Origin: Pseudaeromonas sp041441555
GTDB lineage: Bacteria; Pseudomonadota; Gammaproteobacteria; Enterobacterales; Aeromonadaceae
Direction: 5' to 3'
Assembly (NCBI GenBank): GCA_041441555.1
Contig: JASDSW010000035.1
Coordinates: forward strand, 17,856-81,855
Length of the DNA: 64,000 bases
The position numbers and the translations under genes were made by a program. This document shows, in pieces, positions 27,779-36,354 of the stretch. The number at the start of each line of letters is the position of its first letter. Position 1 is the first letter of the stretch. The notes under the pieces were generated by a model. The model was given only the letters and a program-made list of their open reading frames with translations, made no database searches and had not been told where the DNA came from.

Positions 27779-27795
27779 AAGCAACAATGATGCCA
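27779..27795 (-). promoter_or_regulatory. Sigma-54 (-24/-12) promoter of glycosyltransferase gene
   Basis: On the minus strand TGGCATCATTGTTGCTT matches TGGCACG-N4-TTGCW except CG to TC; GG and GC are exactly 12 bases apart. The predicted start near 27769 gives a leader of about 43 bases with AGGAGG before the ATG at 27726. Confidence 0.68.
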
Positions 27796-27871
27796 GCGTA
27801 ATTTCGTTAAAAAAGTTCATATTTATCAGCATGATGTTGAAAAATTCACCAAGCATTCCCCCACAAACTCA

Positions 27872-27917
27872 TCGCAGATTGCAAATCGCTATCGGATCTT
27901 GCAAATCGCCAGAGTGA
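27872..27917. promoter_or_regulatory. Tandem LuxO-box-like repeats upstream of glycosyltransferase gene
   Basis: TTGCAAATCGC occurs twice, at 27879-27889 and 27899-27909, with a 20-bp period. The overlapping TCGCAGATTGCAA (27872-27884) and TTGCAAATCGCCA (27899-27911) each match 11 of 13 positions of TTGCA-WWW-TGCAA. They lie roughly 110-135 bp upstream of the minus-strand sigma-54 start point, about the same distance as the boxes in front of the STAS operon. The segment 27899-27917 matches 24121-24139 at 16 of 19 positions. Confidence 0.55.
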
Positions 27918-28115
27918 GCTTGCGTCGGGGCGGGCGGCTGATTGGCCTTGCGACGAGAATGCTGAAAATTGCCCCGAGTGGATGTGATCTCGTTTGAATA
28001 ACTGTGAGCCCAACTGGCATTTATCCAGTTGCTGCATGATCAATTAACTCATTGATACCTCAAGATCATCCGGTTTCCGGACACGCAGGTGTGCCGGATT
28101 GTCTCAGGAGCTTCC

Positions 28116-29228
28116 ATGCAAATCGTGTTTATCCCGGATCCCGCCTTGTCGGCGCTGGAGTCGGCTCTGGAGCGTCTGCAGCTAAATTCCGACATCCAGG
28201 CGGTGTTGATGATGAGCTGCGCCCAGAACCAATACCCGCCGCAGGCGTTTAATGAACTGCTGCGTCGAGGTCCGAAGCCGGTGTTCGGCGGTTTTTTCCC
28301 TCAGGTGATCTGGCAGCAACAACTCCATGAACAGGGCGTCGTCCTGTTGGGACTCAGTTGTGAGGTGAGCCTGACCATCCTTGATGAATCGCAGTTACAG
28401 ATGGTGAAACTGGAATCTCAGTTGGCGGATCTGGTGGCCGAAGCGGAGCCTTTCAAGGAGACGCTGTTCACCTTCGTCGATGGGCTCTCGCCACATATCG
28501 GCCGGATGATGACTGCACTGTTCAATCACTATGGTCTCGAGCTGAACTACATCGGTGGGGGCTGCGGCAACAGCGAATTCTCCCCCATGCCCTGCGTCAT
28601 CACGCCTCGCGGGGTATTAGAAGACGCGGCGGTGCTGGCCATGGCGCATTGTCACAGTGGGATTGGGGTGGCGCACGGCTGGGAGGCTATTTCTGGGGCC
28701 TTCAAGGTGACGCAGAGCGATGGCAATCGAATACTCTCCCTGGATTGGCAACCCGCCTATTCCGTCTACCGACGGGTGGTTGAGGCGCATTCCGGCACCT
28801 GCCTGACCGAGCAAAATTATCCGCAGCTGGCCAAAGCATATCCATTTGGGATCGCGATGTTGGGCGCCGAGATGGTGATCCGGGATCCGGTTCATCGGAT
28901 CGATGAGGCGCTCGGCTGCGTCGGCGCAATCCGGCAAGGAGCCTATGTGCACGTCATGCATGGAGAAAAGGGCAAGTTGATCCAGGCCGCCCAACAGGCC
29001 AAAGAGCGAGCCTTCCTCTCCTTTGGTGCTGCGCATCCGCAGGCGATGATCTTTGTCAACTGTATCTCGCGAGCCCTGTTTCTCGGTGAAGACTCCGCCA
29101 GCGAGCTGACCGCCGTCTGGCAAGATGGGATCCCCCTGCTCGGCGCACTCACCGTGGGCGAGATTGCCAACAGCGGGGGCGATTATCTAGATCTCTATAA
29201 CAAGACATCGGTAGTGGGGTTGCTCTGA
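28116..29228 (+). CDS. FIST-domain sensor protein (NosP/VpsV-like)
   Basis: A 370-residue soluble protein with FIST-N (about 30-215; VLMMSCAQNQ, LNYIGGGCGNSEF, VLAMAHCHSGIGVAHGW) and FIST-C (about 220-365; FLSFGAAHPQAMIFVNCISRALFLGED, PLLGALTVGEIANSGGDYLDLYNKTSVV). FIST proteins next to hybrid kinases include NosP of Pseudomonas and the V. cholerae VpsV protein, reported as heme nitric-oxide sensors that act on the partner kinase. Here the kinase gene begins two bases after the stop, the same arrangement. I cannot confirm heme ligation from sequence. CAGGAG lies five bases before the ATG. Confidence 0.82.
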   Translation: MQIVFIPDPALSALESALERLQLNSDIQAVLMMSCAQNQYPPQAFNELLRRGPKPVFGGFFPQVIWQQQLHEQGVVLLGLSCEVSLTILDESQLQMVKLESQLADLVAEAEPFKETLFTFVDGLSPHIGRMMTALFNHYGLELNYIGGGCGNSEFSPMPCVITPRGVLEDAAVLAMAHCHSGIGVAHGWEAISGAFKVTQSDGNRILSLDWQPAYSVYRRVVEAHSGTCLTEQNYPQLAKAYPFGIAMLGAEMVIRDPVHRIDEALGCVGAIRQGAYVHVMHGEKGKLIQAAQQAKERAFLSFGAAHPQAMIFVNCISRALFLGEDSASELTAVWQDGIPLLGALTVGEIANSGGDYLDLYNKTSVVGLL

Positions 29229-29230
29229 CC

Positions 29231-31276
29231 ATGGCCAATACCAATTTAATTGAACAGGAAGTTCTACATGAGATCGCCATGTCCATCGGCATTAGCCTGG
29301 ATCTGGATGAGATGTTGCATGAGTGCCTGCCGATCTTTGTCCGCGGTCTGGGATGCTGTACCGCCGCCGTGTTGCTGCAGGATGAGGAGTGCGGCTTCTT
29401 TGCGCCCAAGTGTATCTTGCCGCATGCCGCGATGCGCAACCGCGGCCTGCATTTGGCAATGGCCAAGGCCATCGACCTGAGCACCTCCGCTCAGGCGTTG
29501 CCGGTTCCGCTCATCGCCTCGGCAGAGCAGCAACTCTATTATGCCTGGCCACTCAAGAGCATCGGCATCCTCTTGTTGGGGCGTGGCTCAGAGTTTGAGT
29601 ATCCCCTGTACATGGAGGTTGCTCCGCTGGCGGAAAAACTGGCCTTCGCGGTTCAGGCCTGCGAGCAATACCAGTCGTTGCGTCTGGCGGAGCAGGCCAT
29701 GGCCAAGGCCAAGGATGACGCCGAATCGGCCAATCGAGCCAAGAGCTATTTTCTGGCCACCATGAGTCATGAGATCCGCACCCCGCTCAATGCGGTGATC
29801 AACCTCTCTGAGCTGTTGGCAGAGACCCGGCTCAATGACCAGCAACGACATCTGCTCGATGGCATCTGCGAGGGGGGTCGAGCGCTGCTGCAGTTGGTCA
29901 ACGATGTGCTGGATTTTTCCAAGATCGAGGCGGGCAAGCTGGAGATCATGCCCACGCCGTTTAATCTTCGCCTGTTGCTGGATGGCTTGGCGGATCTCTA
30001 CGGCAAACAGGCCAGTGAAAAGGGGTTGGTGCTGGAGTTTGATCTGGATGCCCAACTGCCCGCGATGGTGGAATCCGACCCGGCTCGAGTGCGGCAAATC
30101 ATGCAAAATCTGCTCTCCAACGCCATCAAATTCACCGATCACGGCTTTGTCCGGGTCAGCGTGTCGCCCGAACCGAATGAGGCATCCCCCGAGCTATGTC
30201 GCTTCACCGTGCAAGATAGCGGCATCGGCATCGCACAGGAGCATCTGGGCTCCTTGTTTCAGGAGTTTCACCAGCTCGATTCCGGTCTGGATCGCCGTTT
30301 TGGCGGAACCGGTCTGGGGCTGGCCATCGTGGCTCGACTGGTTGAGCACATGGGCGGAACCCTGGGGGTCGAATCCCGGCTGGGCGATGGCAGTTGTTTC
30401 TGGTTCACGCTGCCGATGCCCTCGGTCAATCCGCAGTGGGTGGTTCCCCCCCTGCAGCCGCTCACGCCAACGCCGAGGCGGATCCTGCTGGTGGAGGACA
30501 GCCTCACCAACCAGATTGTTGCCTGTGCGCTGCTGGAAAAGCTGGGTTGCCAGGTGGAGGCGGTCAATACCGGTCTGGCGGCTCTGACCCGAGTTCAGCA
30601 AGTTCCCTTCGATCTGGTGTTGATGGATATTTCAATGCCCGGGATGGATGGGATGGCGGCCACCCGGCAGATCCGGGCGTTGGGCGGGGAGTTTAGCCAG
30701 TTGCCGATTGTCGCCATGACCGCCCACGCCTTCGCTCAAGACAGGGCCAGTTGCCTGGCCGCCGGCATGAATGACTATCTGAGTAAGCCGCTGCAGCGCG
30801 AGCGGTTGTATGAGGTGGTCGCCCGTTGGCTGCAGCCGCGGCAGGAGTCCAACCCGGCGTTGCCCGTGGCGGAGATGGCGGTCACAGCCCCTCAGGGCGA
30901 GCCGACAGCAATGGCGCAACCGATTCTGGAGCTCTCGACGCTACAGACCCTACAGGCCCAAACGACGCCCGAGGTGTTGCAGCAGGTGGTGGCCCTCTAC
31001 ATTCAGGAGCTGGAGGAGCATCGTCTGGCTCTGAGTGCGGCCGTGACGGCGGCCGATGAGATGCAGTCGGCGGCTCATGCGCACGCTATCAAGAGCAGCT
31101 CCGGTGCCCTGGGGGCCACGGCGCTCTACCAGGCGGCAGCTGAGCTGGAGCAGGCCTATCGTCAAGGCCAGGCCGAGCTTGCGGCGTCGCTCTATCAGCC
31201 GTTACCCGGCCTGATAGCCCAGACCCAAGCATCGTTACAGCACCATTTTCTGCGTTGCACGACCGAAAAAAACTGA
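29231..31276 (+). CDS. Hybrid histidine kinase with receiver and Hpt domains (VpsS/NahK-like)
   Basis: A 681-residue cytoplasmic kinase with no membrane segment. The N-terminal 150 residues resemble a GAF domain (ALGISLDLDEMLHE-like start, GIGILLLG-like strand). A coiled linker follows, then HisKA with H180 (ATMSHEIRTPLN), HATPase with NLLSNAIKF and FGGTGLGLAI, a receiver with D466 (LVLMDISMPGMDG), and a C-terminal Hpt with H618 (HAHAIKSSSGALGA). The built-in Hpt can pass phosphate to a separate response regulator, most simply the LuxO-like protein 2.6 kb upstream. It is paired with the FIST gene two bases away, as in NosP-NahK and VpsV-VpsS pairs. Confidence 0.87.
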   Translation: MANTNLIEQEVLHEIAMSIGISLDLDEMLHECLPIFVRGLGCCTAAVLLQDEECGFFAPKCILPHAAMRNRGLHLAMAKAIDLSTSAQALPVPLIASAEQQLYYAWPLKSIGILLLGRGSEFEYPLYMEVAPLAEKLAFAVQACEQYQSLRLAEQAMAKAKDDAESANRAKSYFLATMSHEIRTPLNAVINLSELLAETRLNDQQRHLLDGICEGGRALLQLVNDVLDFSKIEAGKLEIMPTPFNLRLLLDGLADLYGKQASEKGLVLEFDLDAQLPAMVESDPARVRQIMQNLLSNAIKFTDHGFVRVSVSPEPNEASPELCRFTVQDSGIGIAQEHLGSLFQEFHQLDSGLDRRFGGTGLGLAIVARLVEHMGGTLGVESRLGDGSCFWFTLPMPSVNPQWVVPPLQPLTPTPRRILLVEDSLTNQIVACALLEKLGCQVEAVNTGLAALTRVQQVPFDLVLMDISMPGMDGMAATRQIRALGGEFSQLPIVAMTAHAFAQDRASCLAAGMNDYLSKPLQRERLYEVVARWLQPRQESNPALPVAEMAVTAPQGEPTAMAQPILELSTLQTLQAQTTPEVLQQVVALYIQELEEHRLALSAAVTAADEMQSAAHAHAIKSSSGALGATALYQAAAELEQAYRQGQAELAASLYQPLPGLIAQTQASLQHHFLRCTTEKN

Positions 31277-31471
31277 GCAAATGTGCTAACTCACGGCAAA
31301 CTTGGCGCAAATGCAGCGAATTTTATCGACCAAGACGAATATCTCAGTACAATTCTGCCCTTTTGTGGCCTGGCGTTCAGTGGATAGCGCCGGGCCTATC
31401 GCAAAATAGCCAAGGTGCTGCGCCTTGTGGTGGCGGGCAGTTCGGCGGTCATGACACTGCAGGAGTACAGA

Positions 31472-33154
31472 GTGGAAAAGTTTTGGCTGAAGCGTTATCC
31501 CGCGGGTGTCCCGGCCGAGATCAATCCTGATATCTATCCCTCGTTGATCGAGATGTTTGAAGCTTCCGTCGCGCAATCGGGTGATCTGCCGGCCTATATC
31601 AACATGGGGCAGACCTTGACTTACCGGGAACTGGAGCAGCAGTCCCGCGCCTTCGCCGCCTATCTGCAGCAGGAGTTGCAGCTGCACAAAGGGGATCGGG
31701 TGGCGTTGATGATGCCCAACTTGCTGCAATATCCCATTGCGCTGTTCGGCATTCTGCGCGCGGGTCTCATCGCCGTGAACATCAACCCGCTCTATACCCC
31801 GCGCGAACTGGAACATCAGCTCAAGGACTCCGGCACCAAGGCGATCGTCATCGTCTCCAACTTCGCCAACACCCTGGAGCGCGTGGTCCATAAAACTGCG
31901 GTCAAGCACGTGATCCTGACTCACATGGGCGATCATCTGGGACTAGCCAAGGGAACCCTGGTCAACTTCGTCGTCAAATACATCAAGAAACTGGTGCCCA
32001 AATATTGTCTGCCCAATGCCATCTCCTTCCGACGCGCCTTGAGTAAGGGGCTGTCATTGCAGTATGTCAAACCGCATCTTCAGGCCGATGATCTGGCCTT
32101 CTTGCAATATACCGGCGGCACCACCGGTGTGGCGAAGGGGGCCATGCTGACCCATCGCAACATGCTGGCCAACGTCGAACAGTGCCTGGGCATGTATGGC
32201 CCTGTGCTGCATCCAGGTCGGGAGTTTGTCGTCACGGCACTGCCGCTCTACCACGTCTTTGCCTTGACGGTGAACTGTCTGCTGTTCATGCGGATCGGCG
32301 CTTGTAATCTGCTCATCACCAATCCACGCGATATTCCCGGCTTTGTTCGCGAGCTGAGCAAATACCAACCCAGCTGTCTCATCGGTGTCAACACACTATT
32401 CAATGCGTTACTAAACAATGAGGAGTTCTGCCAGCATCCGATGCCGAGCCTTCGCTTAGTGATCGGCGGCGGTATGTCGGTGCAACGCAGCGTCGCCGAG
32501 CGCTGGCAGGCCTTGACCGGAACCCGACTACTCGAAGGGTACGGTTTGACCGAGTGTTCACCGCTGGTGTCGGTCTGTCCCTTCGATCTGGAGGGCTACA
32601 ACGGCTCCATCGGTTTGCCGGTCTGCTCCACCGAGGTACGTCTGCTCGATGAACGGGGGCATGAAGTCCGGGATCTCGAGACTCCGGGAGAGCTACAGAT
32701 CCGCGGGCCCCAAGTGATGAAGGGGTACTGGCAACGACCCGAGGCGACGGCAGAGGTCATGCAGGACGGCTGGCTCAGTACCGGGGATATCGTGGTCTGG
32801 CAGGAGCAGGGCTTCATTCGCATCGTCGATCGCAAGAAGGATATGATCCTGGTCTCCGGGTTTAACGTCTATCCCAACGAGATCGAAGATGTGGTGGCCA
32901 TGCACCCCAAGGTGCTCGAGGTTGCTGCCGTTGGCGTGCCGAGTGAGGCGACCGGGGAGATGGTCAAGATTTTTGTCGTCAAGCGCGATGCCAGCCTAGA
33001 CCAGACCGCCTTGATCGCCCACTGCCGCAAACATTTGACTGCGTACAAGGTGCCGAAACTGATAGAATTCCGCAACGAATTGCCAAAATCGAATGTCGGC
33101 AAAATTCTACGGCGCCATTTGCGCGACGAAGGTATGCCGCAGTCGGCTTCTTGA
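31472..33154 (+). CDS. fadD: Long-chain acyl-CoA synthetase FadD
   Basis: A 560-residue ANL-superfamily ligase that activates fatty acids to acyl-CoA at the inner membrane. It matches E. coli FadD (561) from its start (here VEKFWLKRYPAGVP) to the end (KSNVGKILRR). AMP-binding motifs are YTGGTTGVAKGAMLTHRN (about 212-229), EGYGLTE and STGDIVVWQEQGFIRIVDRKKDMI. I chose the GTG at 31472, with AGGAG seven bases upstream; the frame is open 19 codons further up. It sits before rnd as in enterobacteria and relatives. No FadR-type operator is visible in the 195 bp upstream. Confidence 0.95.
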   Translation: MEKFWLKRYPAGVPAEINPDIYPSLIEMFEASVAQSGDLPAYINMGQTLTYRELEQQSRAFAAYLQQELQLHKGDRVALMMPNLLQYPIALFGILRAGLIAVNINPLYTPRELEHQLKDSGTKAIVIVSNFANTLERVVHKTAVKHVILTHMGDHLGLAKGTLVNFVVKYIKKLVPKYCLPNAISFRRALSKGLSLQYVKPHLQADDLAFLQYTGGTTGVAKGAMLTHRNMLANVEQCLGMYGPVLHPGREFVVTALPLYHVFALTVNCLLFMRIGACNLLITNPRDIPGFVRELSKYQPSCLIGVNTLFNALLNNEEFCQHPMPSLRLVIGGGMSVQRSVAERWQALTGTRLLEGYGLTECSPLVSVCPFDLEGYNGSIGLPVCSTEVRLLDERGHEVRDLETPGELQIRGPQVMKGYWQRPEATAEVMQDGWLSTGDIVVWQEQGFIRIVDRKKDMILVSGFNVYPNEIEDVVAMHPKVLEVAAVGVPSEATGEMVKIFVVKRDASLDQTALIAHCRKHLTAYKVPKLIEFRNELPKSNVGKILRRHLRDEGMPQSAS

Positions 33155-33205
33155 ACGCGGCAGCTGTCTGTCGCGTCCTCTTGTTTCAGGGCACCTTGAT
33201 TGATC

Positions 33206-34318
33206 ATGAATTATCAACTGATTACCCAGGCCGGGCAGCTCGCGCAATGGTGCGATGAGCTCGGCAACACGCCGCTCGCCATCGATACCGAATTTGTGCG
33301 TACCCGCACCTACTTTCCGCAACTGGGTCTGTTTCAACTGTTTGATGGAAAACAGTTGGCGCTCATCGATCCCGTCGCCATCGGCGATCTCAGCTGCCTG
33401 TGGCAGGTTTTGCAGCAGCCGGGGCGGATCACGGTCTTGCATGCGGGCAGCGAAGATCTGGAGTTGATTCATCATGAGTCGGGGGCCATGCCTGCTCATG
33501 TGCATGATACTCAGCTGGCGGCGGCCTTTACTGGCTCAGGCCTGTCGGTGGGCTTCAACGCCATGACCCAGGCGCTGCTGGAGATCACGCTCGACAAGGA
33601 TCAGGCCCGCACCAACTGGCTGGCGCGGCCGCTCACCGATAAGCAGCTGCACTACGCGGCGGCCGATGTCTTCTACCTGTTGCCCATCTACTACAAGTTG
33701 CTGGACAAGCTGCAGCAGCAGGGACGGATGGCCTGGTTCGAGGAGGAGTGCGCGGCCCTGGTTGCGCGCAAACGTCCCCAGTCGTTGAGTGAGCAGGCGT
33801 ATAAGGATATCGGCAACGCCTGGCAACTGGGACGCCAGGAGCTGGCGGTGTTACAACGACTGGCCATGTGGCGCGAAGGGGAGGCCCGTCGCCGCGATCT
33901 GGCACTGAATTTTGTGGTCAAGGAGTTGCACCTGTTCAAGTGCGCCGAGCGGATGCCCAAGAGCCTGCGCGATCTGGAGCAGCTGGGGTTGCTGCAACCG
34001 GAGATCCGCAACCATGGCAAGACGATTCTGCGACTCATCGAGGAGGCCTTGAGCTCGGATCCGGCCACCTGGCCGCCGCGGCTGCAGCGACTGGTCGACT
34101 TCCCGCACTACAAATCCGAGTTGAAACGGTTGCGCGCCAAGGTCGAGGCGGCGGCCCACGCTCACGGCTTACCGGTCGAATTGCTGGCGTCGAAGAAGAC
34201 CATCCACCAATATCTGAGCTGGCTGTGGAAGTGCGCTGATGAACAGAAACAAGATGGTCAGACTCCTCGGCTGTTAACCGGTTGGCGTCATGAGTTGCTC
34301 GGCGATCTGACTCAATAG
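33206..34318 (+). CDS. rnd: Ribonuclease D
   Basis: A 370-residue 3'-5' exoribonuclease that trims tRNA and other small RNA 3' ends. The DEDD catalytic residues are visible: AIDTEF (D27, E29), HAGSEDLE, and YAAADVFYLLP near the end of the nuclease domain. Two HRDC-type domains follow (about 205-370). The start MNYQLIT matches the E. coli protein (375 residues). It lies 51 bp after fadD on the same strand and ends at a strong bidirectional terminator shared with minE. Confidence 0.95.
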   Translation: MNYQLITQAGQLAQWCDELGNTPLAIDTEFVRTRTYFPQLGLFQLFDGKQLALIDPVAIGDLSCLWQVLQQPGRITVLHAGSEDLELIHHESGAMPAHVHDTQLAAAFTGSGLSVGFNAMTQALLEITLDKDQARTNWLARPLTDKQLHYAAADVFYLLPIYYKLLDKLQQQGRMAWFEEECAALVARKRPQSLSEQAYKDIGNAWQLGRQELAVLQRLAMWREGEARRRDLALNFVVKELHLFKCAERMPKSLRDLEQLGLLQPEIRNHGKTILRLIEEALSSDPATWPPRLQRLVDFPHYKSELKRLRAKVEAAAHAHGLPVELLASKKTIHQYLSWLWKCADEQKQDGQTPRLLTGWRHELLGDLTQ

Positions 34319-34356
34319 AGGTCAGATTGGCACACCGTTGCAGGTGAAAAACAGAC

Positions 34357-34390
34357 AAAGAAAAAGCGCGGAGATCCGCGCTTTTTCTTT
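34357..34390. terminator. Bidirectional terminator, rnd/minE
   Basis: A perfect 15-bp stem (34357-34371 with 34376-34390) with A-rich and T-rich arms, giving a T tail in both directions between the convergent genes. Confidence 0.92.
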
Positions 34391-34424
34391 TTACGAGTCG
34401 AGACAAAACAGCAAGGCGCAGCCC

Positions 34425-34706
34425 TTAGTCGTTGCTCTCGTCGTCTGACTTGTTTTCGCCGCCGAGCATGATGTTGAGCTCGAGCACCGAGAGATCGTCT
34501 TTCTTATCCAGCTGAACCGTCACCTGATCCGGACTGATGGCCACATATTTGCGGATCACATCCAGCAGATCTTGCTTGAGTTGTGGCAGGTAGTCGGGAC
34601 CACCTCGGGTGCTGCGCTCGTGAGCGACGATGATCTGCAGTCGTTCCTTGGCAACCCGGGCCGTATTCTCTTTGCGTGGACGCAGGAAAAAATCGAGTAA
34701 TGACAT
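34425..34706 (-). CDS. minE: Cell division topological specificity factor MinE
   Basis: A 93-residue protein, normal for MinE. It has the N-terminal membrane-targeting helix (MSLLDFFL), the anti-MinCD segment with AKERLQIIVAHERS (about 20-33), and the dimerisation half (DVIRKYVAISPDQVTVQLDKKDDLSVLELNIML). It drives pole-to-pole MinD oscillation and so places the division septum at mid-cell. The gene is last in minC-minD-minE, three bases after the minD stop. Confidence 0.96.
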   Translation of the reverse strand: MSLLDFFLRPRKENTARVAKERLQIIVAHERSTRGGPDYLPQLKQDLLDVIRKYVAISPDQVTVQLDKKDDLSVLELNIMLGGENKSDDESND

Positions 34707-34709
34707 GGT

Positions 34710-35522
34710 TTAGCTCCCAAACAAGCGAGACAGGAAGCCTTTCTTCTCCTCGACCAGGAAGCGAAAATCACGCTTCTCTCCGAGGAGACGGGCTACGGCG
34801 TCGTCATAGGCCTGACCAGCATCGGACTCAGCGTCCAGGATGACCGGCTCACCCGCGTTGGAGGCACGCAGGACGGAAGGAGATTCCGGGATCACCCCGA
34901 GCAGCGGGATGGCGAGGATTTCCTGCACATCCTCCACACTCAACATGTCACCACGGTTGACTCGATTCGGCGAGTAGCGGGTCAGCAGCAGATGCTCCTT
35001 GATGGGCTCGAGTCCCATCTCGGCACGGCGTGATTTGGACGCCAGAATGCCGAGGATACGATCCGAATCGCGCACCGAAGAGACTTCCGGGTTGGTGGTG
35101 ACGATGGCTTCATCGGCGAAATAGAGGGCCATCAACGCACCGGTCTCGATACCGGCCGGGGAGTCGCACAGGATGTAGTCAAAACCCATCTCACTGAGCT
35201 TGCCGATGACGCGCTCGACCCCTTCGCGATTGAGTGCTTCCTTATCGCGGGTCTGGGAGGCGGGGAGGATGTAGAGATTCTCGACCCGCTTGTCCTTGAT
35301 CAGCGCCTGGTTCAGATTTGCTTCTTCATTGATCACGTTGACGAAGTCGTATACGACACGGCGTTCGCACCCCATGATGAGGTCCAGATTCCGTAAGCCG
35401 ACATCGAAGTCAATGACCACCGTCTTGTAGCCGCGCTGAGCCAATCCTGTGCTGATGGCTGCACTACTGGTGGTCTTACCAACGCCGCCTTTGCCTGAAG
35501 TTACGACGATAATACGAGCCAT
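34710..35522 (-). CDS. minD: Septum-site-determining ATPase MinD
   Basis: A 270-residue ParA-like ATPase that recruits MinC to the membrane. It has the deviant Walker A GKGGVGKTT (about 10-18), VIDFDVGLRNLDLIMG (switch I), LCDSPAGIE (Walker B), and the C-terminal amphipathic membrane helix KKGFLSRLFG. The length equals the E. coli protein. I chose the ATG at 35522 (MARIIVVTSGKGG) with AAAGGAAAG upstream; the frame is open 24 codons further. Confidence 0.97.
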   Translation of the reverse strand: MARIIVVTSGKGGVGKTTSSAAISTGLAQRGYKTVVIDFDVGLRNLDLIMGCERRVVYDFVNVINEEANLNQALIKDKRVENLYILPASQTRDKEALNREGVERVIGKLSEMGFDYILCDSPAGIETGALMALYFADEAIVTTNPEVSSVRDSDRILGILASKSRRAEMGLEPIKEHLLLTRYSPNRVNRGDMLSVEDVQEILAIPLLGVIPESPSVLRASNAGEPVILDAESDAGQAYDDAVARLLGEKRDFRFLVEEKKGFLSRLFGS

Positions 35523-35544
35523 GGGTGCTTTCCTTTGTAAACCG

Positions 35545-36249
35545 TTAAGACTGCAATTTTTCGAAGATAAGCTTATCTTGCTCCAGGTGGACATGAACGT
35601 GTTGTCCGTTCATCTCCTTCGGAAGCGCGTCACTAAGCTGGTAAGTGCCAGCGATGGATACCAGTTCCGGATCCAACTCCTGACAGTAGATGCGAGCCTG
35701 AGTATTGCCCCGGGCGCCGGCTAGGGCGCGACCTCGCAGTGAACCGTAAATATGGATACTGTCATCGGCAATTACCTCGGCGCCATTGCCGACGGTACCG
35801 ATGATGACGAGAGAGCCTCCCGCCGCGTAAATCTGTTGACCAGAGCGCACGTTACCATGATGAACCTTGGTTGGCGTAAGCATCGGCTCTTCTTTTTCTC
35901 GTTCCACGGGCTGAGGGGCGGGCTCTTGGGTCGGAACGACGGCTTTGCCGGCGGTCATCACGGCCAAACCCGCGGCCTTGGCTGCAACCTTGGTCGCTTC
36001 GTCTCGGGCCCCGGTGATACCCACCAGCACAAAATCTTCACGCTCGATGATTTCTTTGAGGGATTCAAAGTCGGGAGTGGATTCAAGGCGTTCGACATTG
36101 ACGACGAGGGGGGCAAAATTGAAAAACTGTGGGGCCTGCGCCACCTTGGTTTCCAACAATTCCTTGATTTGCTGTGGATCCATATCCGTCAAATGCAAGA
36201 CAGAAAGGGTGAAGGTACTACCCTTGAGTTCAATGCCGTTATCGGCCAT
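35545..36249 (-). CDS. minC: Septum-site-determining inhibitor MinC
   Basis: A 234-residue FtsZ assembly inhibitor. The N-terminal domain (about 1-105; TLSVLHLTDMDPQQIKELLETKVAQAPQFF) is followed by a Pro-rich linker (about 108-130) and the right-handed beta-helix MinC-C domain (VRSGQQIYAAGGSLVIIGTVGNGAEVIADDSIHIYGSLRGRALAGARGN), which dimerises and binds MinD. It is the first gene of the min operon and is divergent from ycgL across 105 bp. Confidence 0.96.
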   Translation of the reverse strand: MADNGIELKGSTFTLSVLHLTDMDPQQIKELLETKVAQAPQFFNFAPLVVNVERLESTPDFESLKEIIEREDFVLVGITGARDEATKVAAKAAGLAVMTAGKAVVPTQEPAPQPVEREKEEPMLTPTKVHHGNVRSGQQIYAAGGSLVIIGTVGNGAEVIADDSIHIYGSLRGRALAGARGNTQARIYCQELDPELVSIAGTYQLSDALPKEMNGQHVHVHLEQDKLIFEKLQS

Positions 36250-36354
36250 TTACAGCACTCCGTTGACGAGGAAAACCCTTATAGTTATTGAGTTCCACAT
36301 GTTATAGTCAGCCACCATTTCAGGCAATAAACCCCGTGAATTTTAACGCGATCC

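Larger units (their letters stand above)
27727..28115. other. Divergent regulatory region, glycosyltransferase/FIST genes
   Basis: This 389-bp region is relatively AT-rich toward the glycosyltransferase side. It holds the minus-strand -24/-12 promoter (27779-27795) and the tandem box repeats (27872-27917). I see no convincing promoter for the plus-strand FIST gene, no coding sequence and no recognisable Qrr-type small RNA gene. Confidence 0.6.

Noticed and set aside
28015..28032. TGGCAT...TTGC on the plus strand, a possible sigma-54 promoter for the FIST gene
   Set aside because: GG and GC are 15 bases apart instead of 12, which is not compatible with sigma-54 recognition.
27727..28115. Possible Qrr-type small RNA gene, as expected near LuxO boxes
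   Set aside because: No Qrr-like core and no T-tailed hairpin follow the -24/-12 promoter; the promoter leads straight into the glycosyltransferase gene.
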